Positions 12,401 through 21,646 are shown, numbered from the stretch's first letter. The stretch is 64,000 bases of DNA from Siphonodentalium dalli (GCA_032622095.1 CP136065.1:242461530-242525529), one strand, 5' to 3'. Numbers and translations: made by a program. Notes: generated by a model from the sequence alone, not told the origin.

Positions 12401-12601
12401 TCCTTGTGTTGATGCATAACAGTTAATATCCAATTATTGCCACAAACATATTATACTAAAAGCAAAGATATTAACTCCGTTTTCGCGACCGTTTTCCTTT
12501 GAGTACGTTTTTTTACGCAATACAATCTTAATTATGCGAGCAAGCATGATATGACACGACCATGTGCAGCTGTGTCCAATGTAGTTGTTCGTGGCCACTG
12601 A

Positions 12602-12645
12602 AACGCTCTTTTTTGTATACACAATTGTGATAAACACTCTTTATG
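12602..12645 (+). other. Twin AACGCTCTTT motif, 31-bp spacing
   Basis: AACGCTCTTTTTT starts at 12602 and AACACTCTTTATG at 12633. Same arrangement as at 3265 and 12880. Confidence 0.6.
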
Positions 12646-12879
12646 TTATTGGTTTGCCATACATTTCGCGCACTTAGTTAATATTAATATTCTTCCACAA
12701 ATGTGTTTGGGCGGGCTGTTAGTAACATATACACACATCACTGCCAAGTGCAGGTGTCAATTGATCTACATGTGTGCTTGTAGATACAGCACTTACACAC
12801 TGTGTAAACACCGCCTAAGTCAGACAATGTCAGTAGCTGTCAGCAGGTAAACGGTCTGCGGTTTGTAACGACCATTCCT

Positions 12880-12923
12880 GACGCTCTTTATGTCATTAAT
12901 AATTAAGCGGAACGCTCGTTATG
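12880..12923 (+). other. Twin ACGCTCTTTATG motif, 31-bp spacing
   Basis: GACGCTCTTTATG starts at 12880 and AACGCTCGTTATG at 12911. This pair is 278 bp from the previous pair. Confidence 0.6.
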
Positions 12924-13399
12924 TGTACATCGTTTGTTATCATGACTTCGTGTTTACTAATGCATATCGATAGCGCATAGCCGCTCTGGGCGCTGGTCGC
13001 GAGACACAGGTTTGCACGCACTGATGGTGTGGAATACAGTACGTTCGTATACTGTGAATGGTTTTCATTTCTTCGGCATCCGGCATCAATTTTCGTTGTT
13101 TCCAGTAAATGGCAATTTTGTGGGAACATGGATAGGATAGCGTCTGGATAGCTGCGTTATGGGCAGAATTACTAGATCCTCTCTGGCAAATTTGATATTT
13201 GTACATTGATGAGGAATAGGAAGAAGATTTTAACATAAATTTGTATGGTGAAATAGTTGCCGATTACCACGATGAACACCCCCCCCCCCCCCGAATTAGA
13301 TTGGGATATTGCCATTGAAATGGCAGAAAGAGATGACGGATGACGAAGATGAAGGGATTTGAAGAGTTGTAGCCTCCCTCTCCACAACCTACCCAACAA

Positions 13400-13415
13400 G
13401 GTTCTTTTAAGAACC
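13400..13415 (+). promoter_or_regulatory. Histone-type mRNA 3' stem-loop
   Basis: GGTTCTTTTAAGAACC matches the replication-dependent histone 3' consensus (GGYYCTTTTNARRRCC): a 6-bp stem, TTTA loop, ACAA just before and an A/C-rich stretch just after, with an AAAGTTAAAGA purine-rich element downstream. No histone coding sequence is recognisable upstream, so this is either an orphan end of a lost histone gene or a chance match. Confidence 0.5.
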
Positions 13416-13429
13416 AACCAAAAAGTTAA

Positions 13430-13472
13430 AGATAGTACCCAACTACCCCCTCCTGGGGTGGTTCTCCAGTGC
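13430..13472 (+). mobile_element. Head part of a tRNA-derived SINE split by the palindromic element
   Basis: The sequence ending CTCCAGTGC joins without gap to TTGTGATATGGGTTTAATTCC on the other side of the palindrome. Over about 30 nt the joined sequence aligns to the SINE at 22120-22429 with roughly 6 mismatches and no indels. The start of the head is not clear. Confidence 0.6.
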
Positions 13473-13861
13473 TTGATGATACCCACCCCAGTTGGCCCCC
13501 AGTTCAGGAACGATAACTCTATCCGACCTATACTCCGCAGTACTCCAGTCTAGACAGTTTGACCTACATTCTCTGCAGTACATGGAGTTTGACCTATATT
13601 CTCCGCCCACGCGTCGGTCTACTTGTACCGGTTGGACATGTCCGGACATGACCCGCTGGTTATATCCAGATTTCTCCATATGAATGGTATATTATCTACA
13701 TGTATATCACGTGATGATCTCGGTGTAGTAGCTTCAGTCTTGAATATTAAAGGTATACTAGTCTCTCACGGGGGGATGATTATTAAAGTGACACTCACTA
13801 TGGATGAATGTTAAAGTAACACATGGCGCACACTGTGGGATAATGTTAAAGTGACACTCGC

Positions 13862-14118
13862 ATTGAAAACTTCCAAAAAGTTCAAAAAGGTCAAAAAGTT
13901 CAAAAAGTTCAAAAAGGTCAAAAAGTTCAAAAAGTTCAAAAATTTCAAAAAGTTCAAAAAGTTCAAAAATTTCAAAAACTTACAAAATTTCGAAAAACTT
14001 CAAAAACTTCAAAAAATTTCAAAAACTTCAAAAACTTCACAAATTTCACAAACTTCACAAATTTCACAAATTTCACAAATTTCACAAATTTCACAAATTT
14101 CAAAAAACTTTAAAAATT
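13862..14118. repeat. ~10-bp minisatellite (TTCAAAAAGT type), left arm
   Basis: About 25 units of TTCAAAAAGT / TTCACAAAT-type decamers. It is open in one frame giving Lys-Phe repeats, which I regard as an artefact. The mirror copy is at about 19961-20195 and is a few units shorter. Confidence 0.85.
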
Positions 14119-14120
14119 AA

Positions 14121-14350
14121 ACAAAATTCAGGATTTAGTCATAAATGTGACCCGCTATATCAAATCCAGTCGAAAGTCGGGATTTTTTTTTATCCTGTGC
14201 CAATGCATTCTCTTATATATGCGAGTCACATTTAAACAAAATTCAGGATTTAGTCATAAATGTGACCCGCTATATCAAATCCAGTCGAAAGTCGGGATTT
14301 TTTTTTATCCTGTGCCAATGCATTCTCTTATATATGCGAGTCGACCAGCC
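14121..14350. repeat. 115-bp tandem duplication, left arm only
   Basis: The segment starting 'acaaaattcaggatttagtc' recurs 115 bp later. The right arm has a single copy at about 19845-19955. The duplication therefore arose after, or was lost since, formation of the palindrome. Confidence 0.85.
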
Positions 14351-14566
14351 ACCGCCGGCGGCGGCGGCGGCGGCAACTACATAATCCTATGGCATGCAAA
14401 GAAATTGGCGCCGGCGCTGCCGCCGGCGGTTCAGGATTTAGTCAAAAATATGGCTTGTTTCCATTCATCGGAAAGCTATGGGGGTACGGTGGTGAGCGCC
14501 ACTGAAAAAAGCAAGTGAGCGAGGGAAAAAAGAGAAAAATAACATGACAAGTAGTACATAGTACAA

Positions 14567-14572
14567 TTTATT
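14567..14572 (-). terminator. Poly(A) signal of left-arm ATPase gene
   Basis: AATAAA on the minus strand, about 8 nt past the ATPase stop codon. The mirror copy is at 19617-19622. Confidence 0.55.
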
Positions 14573-14579
14573 ATATTAA

Positions 14580-16304
14580 CTATTCACAGTCACTTTCGTC
14601 CGAATTGTCATCACTTTCGTCAGATGTGTCATTTGTTTCGTCCATGAACTTTTCTAGCAATGGTCTGTACTTTAATATTGACATTTTCACTGCATCACGA
14701 TCTTCAAAACCATTCTTCATATATTTCTCCACTTTATCCATGACACTGTTGTGCAGCGTACCATTGCGCAGCCACATATTCTTTATTATTGTCCAAGCAT
14801 AAACATTCATAAATAGCCTCATGCCTTCAGTTTTAAGATCTGTACTTTTAAGGTCCTTGTCAGCTTGTACTTTTGCCTCTTTTTCTGTCGAGCCATTTTC
14901 CATATACGTTTCCACGTTATCACTCCATGCTTCTTGTGCTTTATCTCTACTCTCATCACACAAACTTTTGAAGTATTCATCTTCATTCGATTTAATTTTC
15001 TTATTCTGACTATCATCCGTGTCCTCAGTTAATTTTCGTTTTAACTTATTTTCTTGACACCAGTTTTTTACGTGTCTCTGGACATCATGCTGATCTTCGA
15101 ACAAAAGCCCACAGTCATTGCAAGGGTACGACATGTCTTCTCGAATGCCTATGTTTTTATGGTTTTCTTTATTAATTTCATTGATCTCACCAGGTGTCCT
15201 TATGTCCTTAGTATAGCCATTATGTTGACCCTGGGGCACACTATAATTATATGTCATGCACTCCCGTTGACCAGGGAGATCTCTGTCATCATATTTCATC
15301 TCATTCCGTTGATCCGGGCTATTGTTGTCATCACATTTCACCACATTCTGTTCATCTGGGTGCTCGCTGTCCTTATGGAGATTATATTTCATGCCATTCC
15401 ATTCACCCATATGTTGGTTCGTGTCCTCTTTTAGCACATTCTGTCGCAGCCGTAATGTGTCCGGGGTTGCGGCTTTTAAATCCACCAGTAGGTAACCGTA
15501 CGGTTCACTCGTCGCTTCCGAAAACTCTCGCATCATACGTTGAGGGCATTCAGGATACATCTGTCTTGATAATGTTGAAATTAAACCCTTGTCAATTGGA
15601 TTATTGAACAATACCAAATATTGACAATTTCGTCGTTGCGTCGGATCCTTGTTGTAGTAGAAATTCTGGTTCAAACTTATCAAAGATAAGTTCAAATGGT
15701 GACTTCCTTCGGAATGTAAATCATTAACTCTCTGGTCTTTTGATGAAGTTTGCATCAAGTCATCGAGTACAACTAGATTTTTATACTGGGGGTTGATAAG
15801 AGAATCCAAGTTTGCTGGTATTCCCCGTATAAAGTTGACCTGAGGGGTGACGGTATACTTTATGTCATCATATAGGGGCTGCCAATATTTATAAAACCAT
15901 ATTATTCTGTCAGGTGCGGGTGATATTTTTGAGGCAGACTTTTGTAGCAAGGTTTTCACGAAGTACGTCTTCCCACTAGATGTTGGTCCACTTACACATG
16001 CCGTGAATGGATGCTTGAAAATAAAATATTCTTGGACATTGGCCATTGAATCATCAAAGCAGGATGTTATGTCGCTTTGTTGCTGTTTCCCCTGCTGGTG
16101 TTGTAGTATCTGGTGTTGCTGTAATGGCGGTTGTTGTGGCTGATGATGCTGCTGCCTGTTGCTGCTGCTGCTGTTTGTTGCTGCTGCTTGGTGGTGCTGC
16201 TGTGGGTGTCGGTTAACAAACTCAGTGTGCTTAGATTGTACATGTCTTATCAAATCATGGTTCCGCACATACTCACTAGAGCAAATTGAACACTGGTGCT
16301 TCAT
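14580..16304 (-). CDS. Zinc-finger/packaging ATPase (A32/FtsK-like), intact left copy
   Basis: 574 codons with a true ATG. It starts with a C2H2 finger (Cys5, Cys8, His21, His26), then a Gln/His-rich linker (about 35-76). The P-loop NTPase domain follows: Walker A GPTSSGKT at 106-113, Walker B NLVVLDDL at 176-183, and an S-L-N-Q-N motif near 210-214 that may be the sensor. A C2HC finger (Cys395, Cys398, His411, Cys416) and a basic KLKRK stretch come next, and the C-terminus is acidic. The ATPase resembles the genome-packaging ATPases of Polinton/adintovirus-type and other dsDNA viruses, which drive DNA into capsids; the family call is from pattern memory. Fused fingers suggest DNA binding or nuclear localisation. 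It lies downstream of the 73-codon basic-protein gene in the same direction. This copy has no break. It could equally be a transposon protein no longer tied to a capsid. Confidence 0.75.
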   Translation of the reverse strand: MKHQCSICSSEYVRNHDLIRHVQSKHTEFVNRHPQQHHQAAATNSSSSNRQQHHQPQQPPLQQHQILQHQQGKQQQSDITSCFDDSMANVQEYFIFKHPFTACVSGPTSSGKTYFVKTLLQKSASKISPAPDRIIWFYKYWQPLYDDIKYTVTPQVNFIRGIPANLDSLINPQYKNLVVLDDLMQTSSKDQRVNDLHSEGSHHLNLSLISLNQNFYYNKDPTQRRNCQYLVLFNNPIDKGLISTLSRQMYPECPQRMMREFSEATSEPYGYLLVDLKAATPDTLRLRQNVLKEDTNQHMGEWNGMKYNLHKDSEHPDEQNVVKCDDNNSPDQRNEMKYDDRDLPGQRECMTYNYSVPQGQHNGYTKDIRTPGEINEINKENHKNIGIREDMSYPCNDCGLLFEDQHDVQRHVKNWCQENKLKRKLTEDTDDSQNKKIKSNEDEYFKSLCDESRDKAQEAWSDNVETYMENGSTEKEAKVQADKDLKSTDLKTEGMRLFMNVYAWTIIKNMWLRNGTLHNSVMDKVEKYMKNGFEDRDAVKMSILKYRPLLEKFMDETNDTSDESDDNSDESDCE

Positions 16305-16461
16305 TTATACTTGACTAAAATATCTCGGGGGTATATGGCTTTCCTTTATACAAATGTTCCTTATAACCTCAAATCTGTCCTGTATTAACGGCGGCGGCGT
16401 TTGCCGACGGCGTTTTTTTCCACCGGCCTTTCAATAGCCTTCGAAAATTTAGGTAAATTAC

Positions 16462-16683
16462 TCATTTTAGTTCAGTGAATATGTCGTTTGGAGTTTTCTT
16501 TTTAACTTTTCCAATGTTTGTCTTCTTCGCTCTTCCTCCTTTTATCTCTTTAACTTTTATCTTCTTAGATCCGGGTTTCCTTATAAGTTTTTCAGGTTTC
16601 ACTTCAGTCTCGGGTAGGTACTTCGAGTCATCGTAGGGTACATATTTTTTAAGATCAAAGTCATAATAGTGCGGAGTCCCCAT
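16462..16683 (-). CDS. Small basic protein (73 aa), left copy
   Basis: ATG start and TGA stop. The first 25 residues are Tyr/Asp-rich; the rest is strongly Lys-rich with Lys-Gly-Gly-Arg-Ala-Lys-Lys in the middle. It is identical to the right-arm copy. Size and charge would suit a DNA-condensing or minor core protein of a virus-like element, but I recognise no family. A TATATAAA box lies 46 bp before the ATG (minus strand, about 16723-16730), and the ATPase gene follows after about 157 bp. Low complexity limits homology inference. Confidence 0.6.
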   Translation of the reverse strand: MGTPHYYDFDLKKYVPYDDSKYLPETEVKPEKLIRKPGSKKIKVKEIKGGRAKKTNIGKVKKKTPNDIFTELK

Positions 16684-16721
16684 TCCGGCTAAAGTTCAAA
16701 GTGTACTCTGAAGTAGTAATT

Positions 16722-16731
16722 TTTATATACG
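16722..16731 (-). promoter_or_regulatory. TATA box of left-arm cassette
   Basis: CGTATATAAA read on the minus strand, about 46 bp upstream of the 73-codon ORF. The mirror copy is at 17459-17468. Confidence 0.5.
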
Positions 16732-16886
16732 CCAAAATACCATCCAAGACGTATACCCTTATAAACTACGGGTCAGTCCTAGTAACGCGCACGTCAACGC
16801 CGCCGGCGGCGCCGCCGGCGGCGGCGGCGGCGGCGGCGTATGCGGCGGCGGCGGCGGCGTCTGTTGTTGTTGTAGTTGTTGTTGTT

Positions 16887-17298
16887 CACATGTTCAAACT
16901 TCCTGCATTATATACAAGGACGACAGGGACGTGGCGACAGGGGGCTGGGATGTCTGCCCCCACCCTCAACTTTGATAGCAATAAGTTGAAAATGTCATGC
17001 CCGACACATTAGTTGGAATTTTACACCACATGTAGGTTGAACTTGTTTCATTGTCTGATTTTCCAACATGTTATTAGTGTGAAATTTGTAGTTTTTAGAC
17101 CAATAATAGTCTGAAATGATGTCCATCCGTCTGTTGGAAATTTAGATTAGACATTTCAAACTGTTCGAACGTTTGAGGTACCAACTTTCCAACCTAAGGG
17201 AGGAGGTGCAAATATGGTATTTGGTATCGGAGTTTGGTCTGGTTGAAGGAGGGGGTGGTGCAATTGGAAATCACTCATAATTGCAATGACATTTGTAT
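16887..17298. other. Non-palindromic centre of the virus-like element
   Basis: 412 bp of unique sequence between the arms, bounded on each side by the GTT/AAC triplet run and GCC/GGC blocks. No convincing ORF. If the arms are long TIRs, this is what remains of the element's interior. Confidence 0.6.
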
Positions 17299-17458
17299 CA
17301 ACAACAACTACAACAACAACAGACGCCGCCGCCGCCGCCGCCGCCGCATACGCCGCCGCCGCCGCCGCCGCCGGCGGCGCCGCCGGCGGCGTTGACGTGC
17401 GCGTTACTAGGACTGACCCGTAGTTTATAAGGGTATACGTCTTGGATGGTATTTTGGC

Positions 17459-17468
17459 GTATATAAAA
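17459..17468 (+). promoter_or_regulatory. TATA box of right-arm cassette
   Basis: CGTATATAAA about 40-46 bp upstream of the ATG at 17506. A second TATA-like site, GTATAAAGG (about 17838-17846), precedes the ATPase ATG by about 40 bp, suggesting separate promoters for the two genes. Confidence 0.5.
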
Positions 17469-17505
17469 ATTACTACTTCAGAGTACACTTTGAACTTTAG
17501 CCGGA

Positions 17506-17727
17506 ATGGGGACTCCGCACTATTATGACTTTGATCTTAAAAAATATGTACCCTACGATGACTCGAAGTACCTACCCGAGACTGAAGTGAAACCTGAAAA
17601 ACTTATAAGGAAACCCGGATCTAAGAAGATAAAAGTTAAAGAGATAAAAGGAGGAAGAGCGAAGAAGACAAACATTGGAAAAGTTAAAAAGAAAACTCCA
17701 AACGACATATTCACTGAACTAAAATGA
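17506..17727 (+). CDS. Small basic protein (73 aa), right copy
   Basis: The protein is identical to the left-arm copy at 16462-16683, and both are transcribed away from the palindrome centre. It has a Lys-rich C-terminal two thirds. Perfect conservation between arms shows either a recent duplication or gene conversion. Function unknown; a DNA-binding core protein is a guess based on charge and on the packaging ATPase next door. Confidence 0.6.
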   Translation: MGTPHYYDFDLKKYVPYDDSKYLPETEVKPEKLIRKPGSKKIKVKEIKGGRAKKTNIGKVKKKTPNDIFTELK

Positions 17728-17883
17728 GTAATTTACCTAAATTTTCGAAGGCTATTGAAAGGCCGGTGGAAAAAACGCCGTCGGCAAACGCCGCCGCCGT
17801 TAATACAGGACAGATTTGAGGTTATAAGGAACATTTGTATAAAGGAAAGCCATATACCCCCGAGATATTTTAGTCAAGTATAA

Positions 17884-19609
17884 ATGAAGCACCAGTGTTC
17901 AATTTGCTCTAGTGAGTATGTGCGGAACCATGATTTGATAAGACATGTACAATCTAAGCACACTGAGTTTGTTAACCGACACCCACAGCAGCACCACCAA
18001 GCAGCAGCAACAAACAGCAGCAGCAGCAACAGGCAGCAGCATCATCAGCCACAACAACCGCCATTACAGCAACACCAGATACTACAACACCAGCAGGGGA
18101 AACAGCAACAAAGCGACATAACATCCTGCTTTGATGATTCAATGGCCAATGTCCAAGAATATTTTATTTTCAAGCATCCATTCACGGCATGTGTAAGTGG
18201 ACCAACATCTAGTGGGAAGACGTACTTCGTGAAAACCTTGCTACAAAAGTCTGCCTCAAAAATATCACCCGCACCTGACAGAATAATATGGTTTTATAAA
18301 TATTGGCAGCCCCTATATGATGACATAAAGTATACCGTCACCCCTCAGGTCAACTTTATACGGGGAATACCAGCAAACTTGGATTCTCTTATCAACCCCC
18401 AGTATAAAAATCTAGTTGTACTCGATGACTTGATGCAAACTTCATCAAAAGACCAGAGAGTTAATGATTTACATTCCGAAGGAAGTCACCATTTGAACTT
18501 ATCTTTGATAAGTTTGAACCAGAATTTCTACTACAACAAGGATCCGACGCAACGACGAAATTGTCAATATTTGGTATTGTTCAATAATCCAATTGACAAG
18601 GGTTTAATTTCAACATTATCAAGACAGATGTATCCTGAATGCCCTCAACGTATGATGCGAGAGTTTTCGGAAGCGACGAGTGAACCGTACGGTTACCTAC
18701 TGGTGGATTTAAAAGCCGCAACCCCGGACACATTACGGCTGCGACAGAATGTGCTAAAAGAGGACACGAACCAACATATGGGTGAATGGAATGGCATGAA
18801 ATATAATCTCCATAAGGACAGCGAGCACCCAGATGAACAGAATGTGGTGAAATGTGATGACAACAATAGCCCGGATCAACGGAATGAGATGAAATATGAT
18901 GACAGAGATCTCCCTGGTCAACGGGAGTGCATGACATATAATTATAGTGTGCCCCAGGGTCAACATAATGGCTATACTAAGGACATAAGGACACCTGGTG
19001 AGATCAATGAAATTAATAAAGAAAACCATAAAAAACATAGGCATTCGAGAAGACATGTCGTACCCTTGCAATGACTGTGGGCTTTTGTTCGAAGATCAGC
19101 ATGATGTCCAGAGACACGTAAAAAACTGGTGTCAAGAAAATAAGTTAAAACGAAAATTAACTGAGGACACGGATGATAGTCAGAATAAGAAAATTAAATC
19201 GAATGAAGATGAATACTTCAAAAGTTTGTGTGATGAGAGTAGAGATAAAGCACAAGAAGCATGGAGTGATAACGTGGAAACGTATATGGAAAATGGCTCG
19301 ACAGAAAAAGAGGCAAAAGTACAAGCTGACAAGGACCTTAAAAGTACAGATCTTAAAACTGAAGGCATGAGGCTATTTATGAATGTTTATGCTTGGACAA
19401 TAATAAAGAATATGTGGCTGCGCAATGGTACGCTGCACAACAGTGTCATGGATAAAGTGGAGAAATATATGAAGAATGGTTTTGAAGATCGTGATGCAGT
19501 GAAAATGTCAATATTAAAGTACAGACCATTGCTAGAAAAGTTCATGGACGAAACAAATGACACATCTGACGAAAGTGATGACAATTCGGACGAAAGTGAC
19601 TGTGAATAG
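17884..19609 (+). pseudogene. Packaging ATPase, right copy, with one-base frameshift
   Basis: Starts with the same ATG and carries the same N-terminal finger, Gln/His linker and complete P-loop ATPase domain as the left copy. At about 19029-19034 an A-run has six bases where the left arm has five, so the frame ends at 19074 (396 codons) before the C2HC finger; the rest continues in another frame to 19609. The ATPase domain itself is whole. Since the break is a homopolymer length change it may be a real mutation or a sequencing error. AATAAA follows the original stop at 19617. Confidence 0.75.
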
Positions 19610-20584
19610 TTAATATAATAAATTGTACTATGTACTACTTGTCATGTTATTTTTCTCTTTTTTCCCTCGCTCACTTGCTTTTTTCAGTGGCGCTCACCAC
19701 CGTACCCCCATAGCTTTCCGATGAATGGAAACAAGCCATATTTTTGACTAAATCCTGAACCGCCGGCGGCAGCGCCGGCGCCAATTTCTTTGCATGCCAT
19801 AGGATTATGTAGTTGCCGCCGCCGCCGCCGGCGGCGGTGGCTGGTCGACTCGCATATATAAGAGAATGCATTGGCACAGGATAAAAAAAAATCCCGACTT
19901 TCGACTGGATTTGATATAGCGGGTCACATTTATGACTAAATCCTGAATTTTGTTTAATTTTTAAAGTTTTTTGAAATTTGTGAAATTTGTGAAATTTGTG
20001 AAATTTGTGAAATTTGTGAAGTTTTTGAAGTTTTTGAAAATTTTTTGAAGTTTTTGAAGTTTTTCGAAATTTTGTAAGTTTTTGAAATTTTTGAACTTTT
20101 TGAACTTTTTGAAATTTTTGAACTTTTTGAACTTTTTGACCTTTTTGAACTTTTTGAACTTTTTGACCTTTTTGAACTTTTTGGAAGTTTTCAATGCGAG
20201 TGTCACTTTAACATTATCCCACAGTGTGCGCCATGTGTTACTTTAACATTCATCCATAGTGAGTGTCACTTTAATAATCATCCCCCCGTGAGAGACTAGT
20301 ATACCTTTAATATTCAAGACTGAAGCTACTACACCGAGATCATCACGTGATATACATGTAGATAATATACCATTCATATGGAGAAATCTGGATATAACCA
20401 GCGGGTCATGTCCGGACATGTCCAACCGGTACAAGTAGACCGACGCGTGGGCGGAGAATATAGGTCAAACTCCATGTACTGCAGAGAATGTAGGTCAAAC
20501 TGTCTAGACTGGAGTACTGCGGAGTATAGGTCGGATAGAGTTATCGTTCCTGAACTGGGGGCCAACTGGGGTGGGTATCATCAA

Positions 20585-20836
20585 GTGCTTGTGATATGGG
20601 TTTAATTCCCGATGGAGTCATCGTGGACTTTGTACCTCAAATCGCTATCTGGGGGAGGTGTCAGTTACTCGCCGATAGTTGGTGGTTTCGCCGTGCACAA
20701 TGGCTCATTCTTTCAGCCAATGAAATCACTGCCAGATTTTCCTAAGTGAACCAGTAAAACTGGTAAACGTCGTGATATAGCCATAACTGCTGAAAGCGAC
20801 GTTAACACACCAATCGATCAATCAATCAATCGAAAA
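20585..20836 (+). mobile_element. Tail part of the SINE split by the palindromic element
   Basis: Begins GTGCTTGTGATATGGGTTTA, containing a box-B-like GGGTTTAATTCCC. It then follows the SINE at 22120-22429 (reverse) through 'catcgtggactttgta', 'cagttactcgccgat', 'ggtggttt' and 'cgtcgtgatat', ending in an ATCA-type tail at about 20811-20832. Its head is at or before 13472, beyond the palindromic element. Confidence 0.75.
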
Positions 20837-20874
20837 CTACCTCGCACATAAGATATTTAGACTGGAGCACACAA

Positions 20875-20947
20875 CTCGTGTTTGAATGGACCGCGTTTTG
20901 CACAACGAGTTGTGAGTTGTGTAAAACGCGGTCCACTCAAACACGAG
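20875..20947. repeat. Imperfect hairpin, ~32-bp stem
   Basis: 'ctcgtgtttgaatggaccgc' and its near-complement 'gcggtccactcaaacacgag' surround a short centre built of 'gttgtg' units. It could be a miniature foldback element or the fused ends of a transposon. Confidence 0.7.
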
Positions 20948-21646
20948 ATTTGTTCTGTTTTTATTCCATATCCTCGGATGAACAGATTCCGTTAACAAAA
21001 CAAATGTTTTAATCGTGTGCTTAATGAAACAACTCCCAACATGTTGTGGTGTTTATATTTCTTCGTAGTATGACCGGGCAAAATAAATTCCTGCGTACTA
21101 GCTTATCACGCGATTAAGACGAGCGACACGCTTATCTTATCGTGGAATGCCAATAGCCAATTGGGCTGGAATGAGACGAGAACACCCCAGTTATGAACCG
21201 AATCCGGAATAGAGAAAGAATTAACCTTTTGGGCTGACTTTAATTAATATTGGGTTGAATGTTTCAACTGACTGGTGTTAAAATTCAGCAATGGTGGGAG
21301 ACTTTGAAATTTCTTTTCAATTAAAATATGGGAAATATGAGTCGATTTGGAAACTCATCATTTGTATTGGAAATATAAAATGGAACTTGATTTTAACTGA
21401 CTACCTCATAACTAACACATGTCATTACACCGTCAGTGTTTTCTGAGTCAAATCACATGACAATGTAGTTCAGTCATGAACGTAGTGCGTATCCTTTGGA
21501 AGCAGCAATCTGCGCAAGCGGTCATGTTGACATAATTGATAAGTTTCATTCGAAAAACAATCAAATTGGAATTGTGTTTTATTTATAACATTAATCAGCT
21601 GTTAATAATGTTCAATCAGTATCACTTTCGGTGTCAATAGTTGGCA
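20948..21646. other. Non-coding stretch
   Basis: No gene, repeat or RNA recognised. Confidence 0.4.

Larger units (their letters stand above)
12401..13399. other. Non-coding stretch between LINE relic and palindromic element
   Basis: No gene recognised. It holds two copies of the twin AACGCTCTTT motif (annotated separately) and a run of 14 or so C at about 13278-13292. A minus-strand open frame at 12940-13236 has no family I know. Confidence 0.4.
13473..16886. repeat. Left arm of the 7.1-kb palindrome
   Basis: Near-identical to the reverse complement of 17299-20584. It is about 130 bp longer, mostly because a 115-bp unit (about 14121-14235) is tandemly duplicated here and single in the right arm. 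Confidence 0.9.
13473..20584. mobile_element. Palindromic virus-like element with duplicated packaging-ATPase cassette
   Basis: Two inverted arms (13473-16886 and 17299-20584) flank a 0.41-kb spacer. The ends are inverted TTGATGATACCC. GTGC stands on both sides (13469-13472 and 20585-20588), and the host sequence on either side is one SINE, so the composite looks like a single insertion with a 4-bp target duplication. Each arm carries, from the centre outward, a TATA box, a 73-codon basic-protein gene, a second TATA-like site, a packaging-ATPase gene with a poly(A) signal, GC-triplet blocks, a ~10-bp minisatellite and a unique outer end. One reading is a Polinton/adintovirus-like element with very long TIRs that lost its centre; another is in-situ inverted duplication. 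I see no integrase, capsid or polymerase gene in it. Confidence 0.75.
17299..20584. repeat. Right arm of the 7.1-kb palindrome
   Basis: Mirror of 13473-16886 with few differences: the 115-bp unit is single, there is a one-base insertion near 19033, and some GC-triplet and minisatellite length changes. Confidence 0.9.

Noticed and set aside
12940-13236. Possible histone coding sequence upstream of the stem-loop
   Set aside because: I compared its frames with the conserved cores of H2A, H2B, H3 and H4 and saw no match; the frame is on the wrong strand.
13851-14120. Open frame coding a Lys-Phe repeat protein, mirrored at 19961-20206
   Set aside because: It is the translation of a ~10-bp minisatellite; no conserved start and frame content changes with repeat length.
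15054-15607. Frames opposite the packaging ATPase gene (118-126 codons)
   Set aside because: Antisense shadows of the ATPase frame, present symmetrically in both arms.
16701-17012. Alanine/valine-rich frames at the inner ends of the palindrome arms
   Set aside because: They arise from GCC and GTT triplet runs; the upstream part overlaps the promoter of the 73-codon gene.
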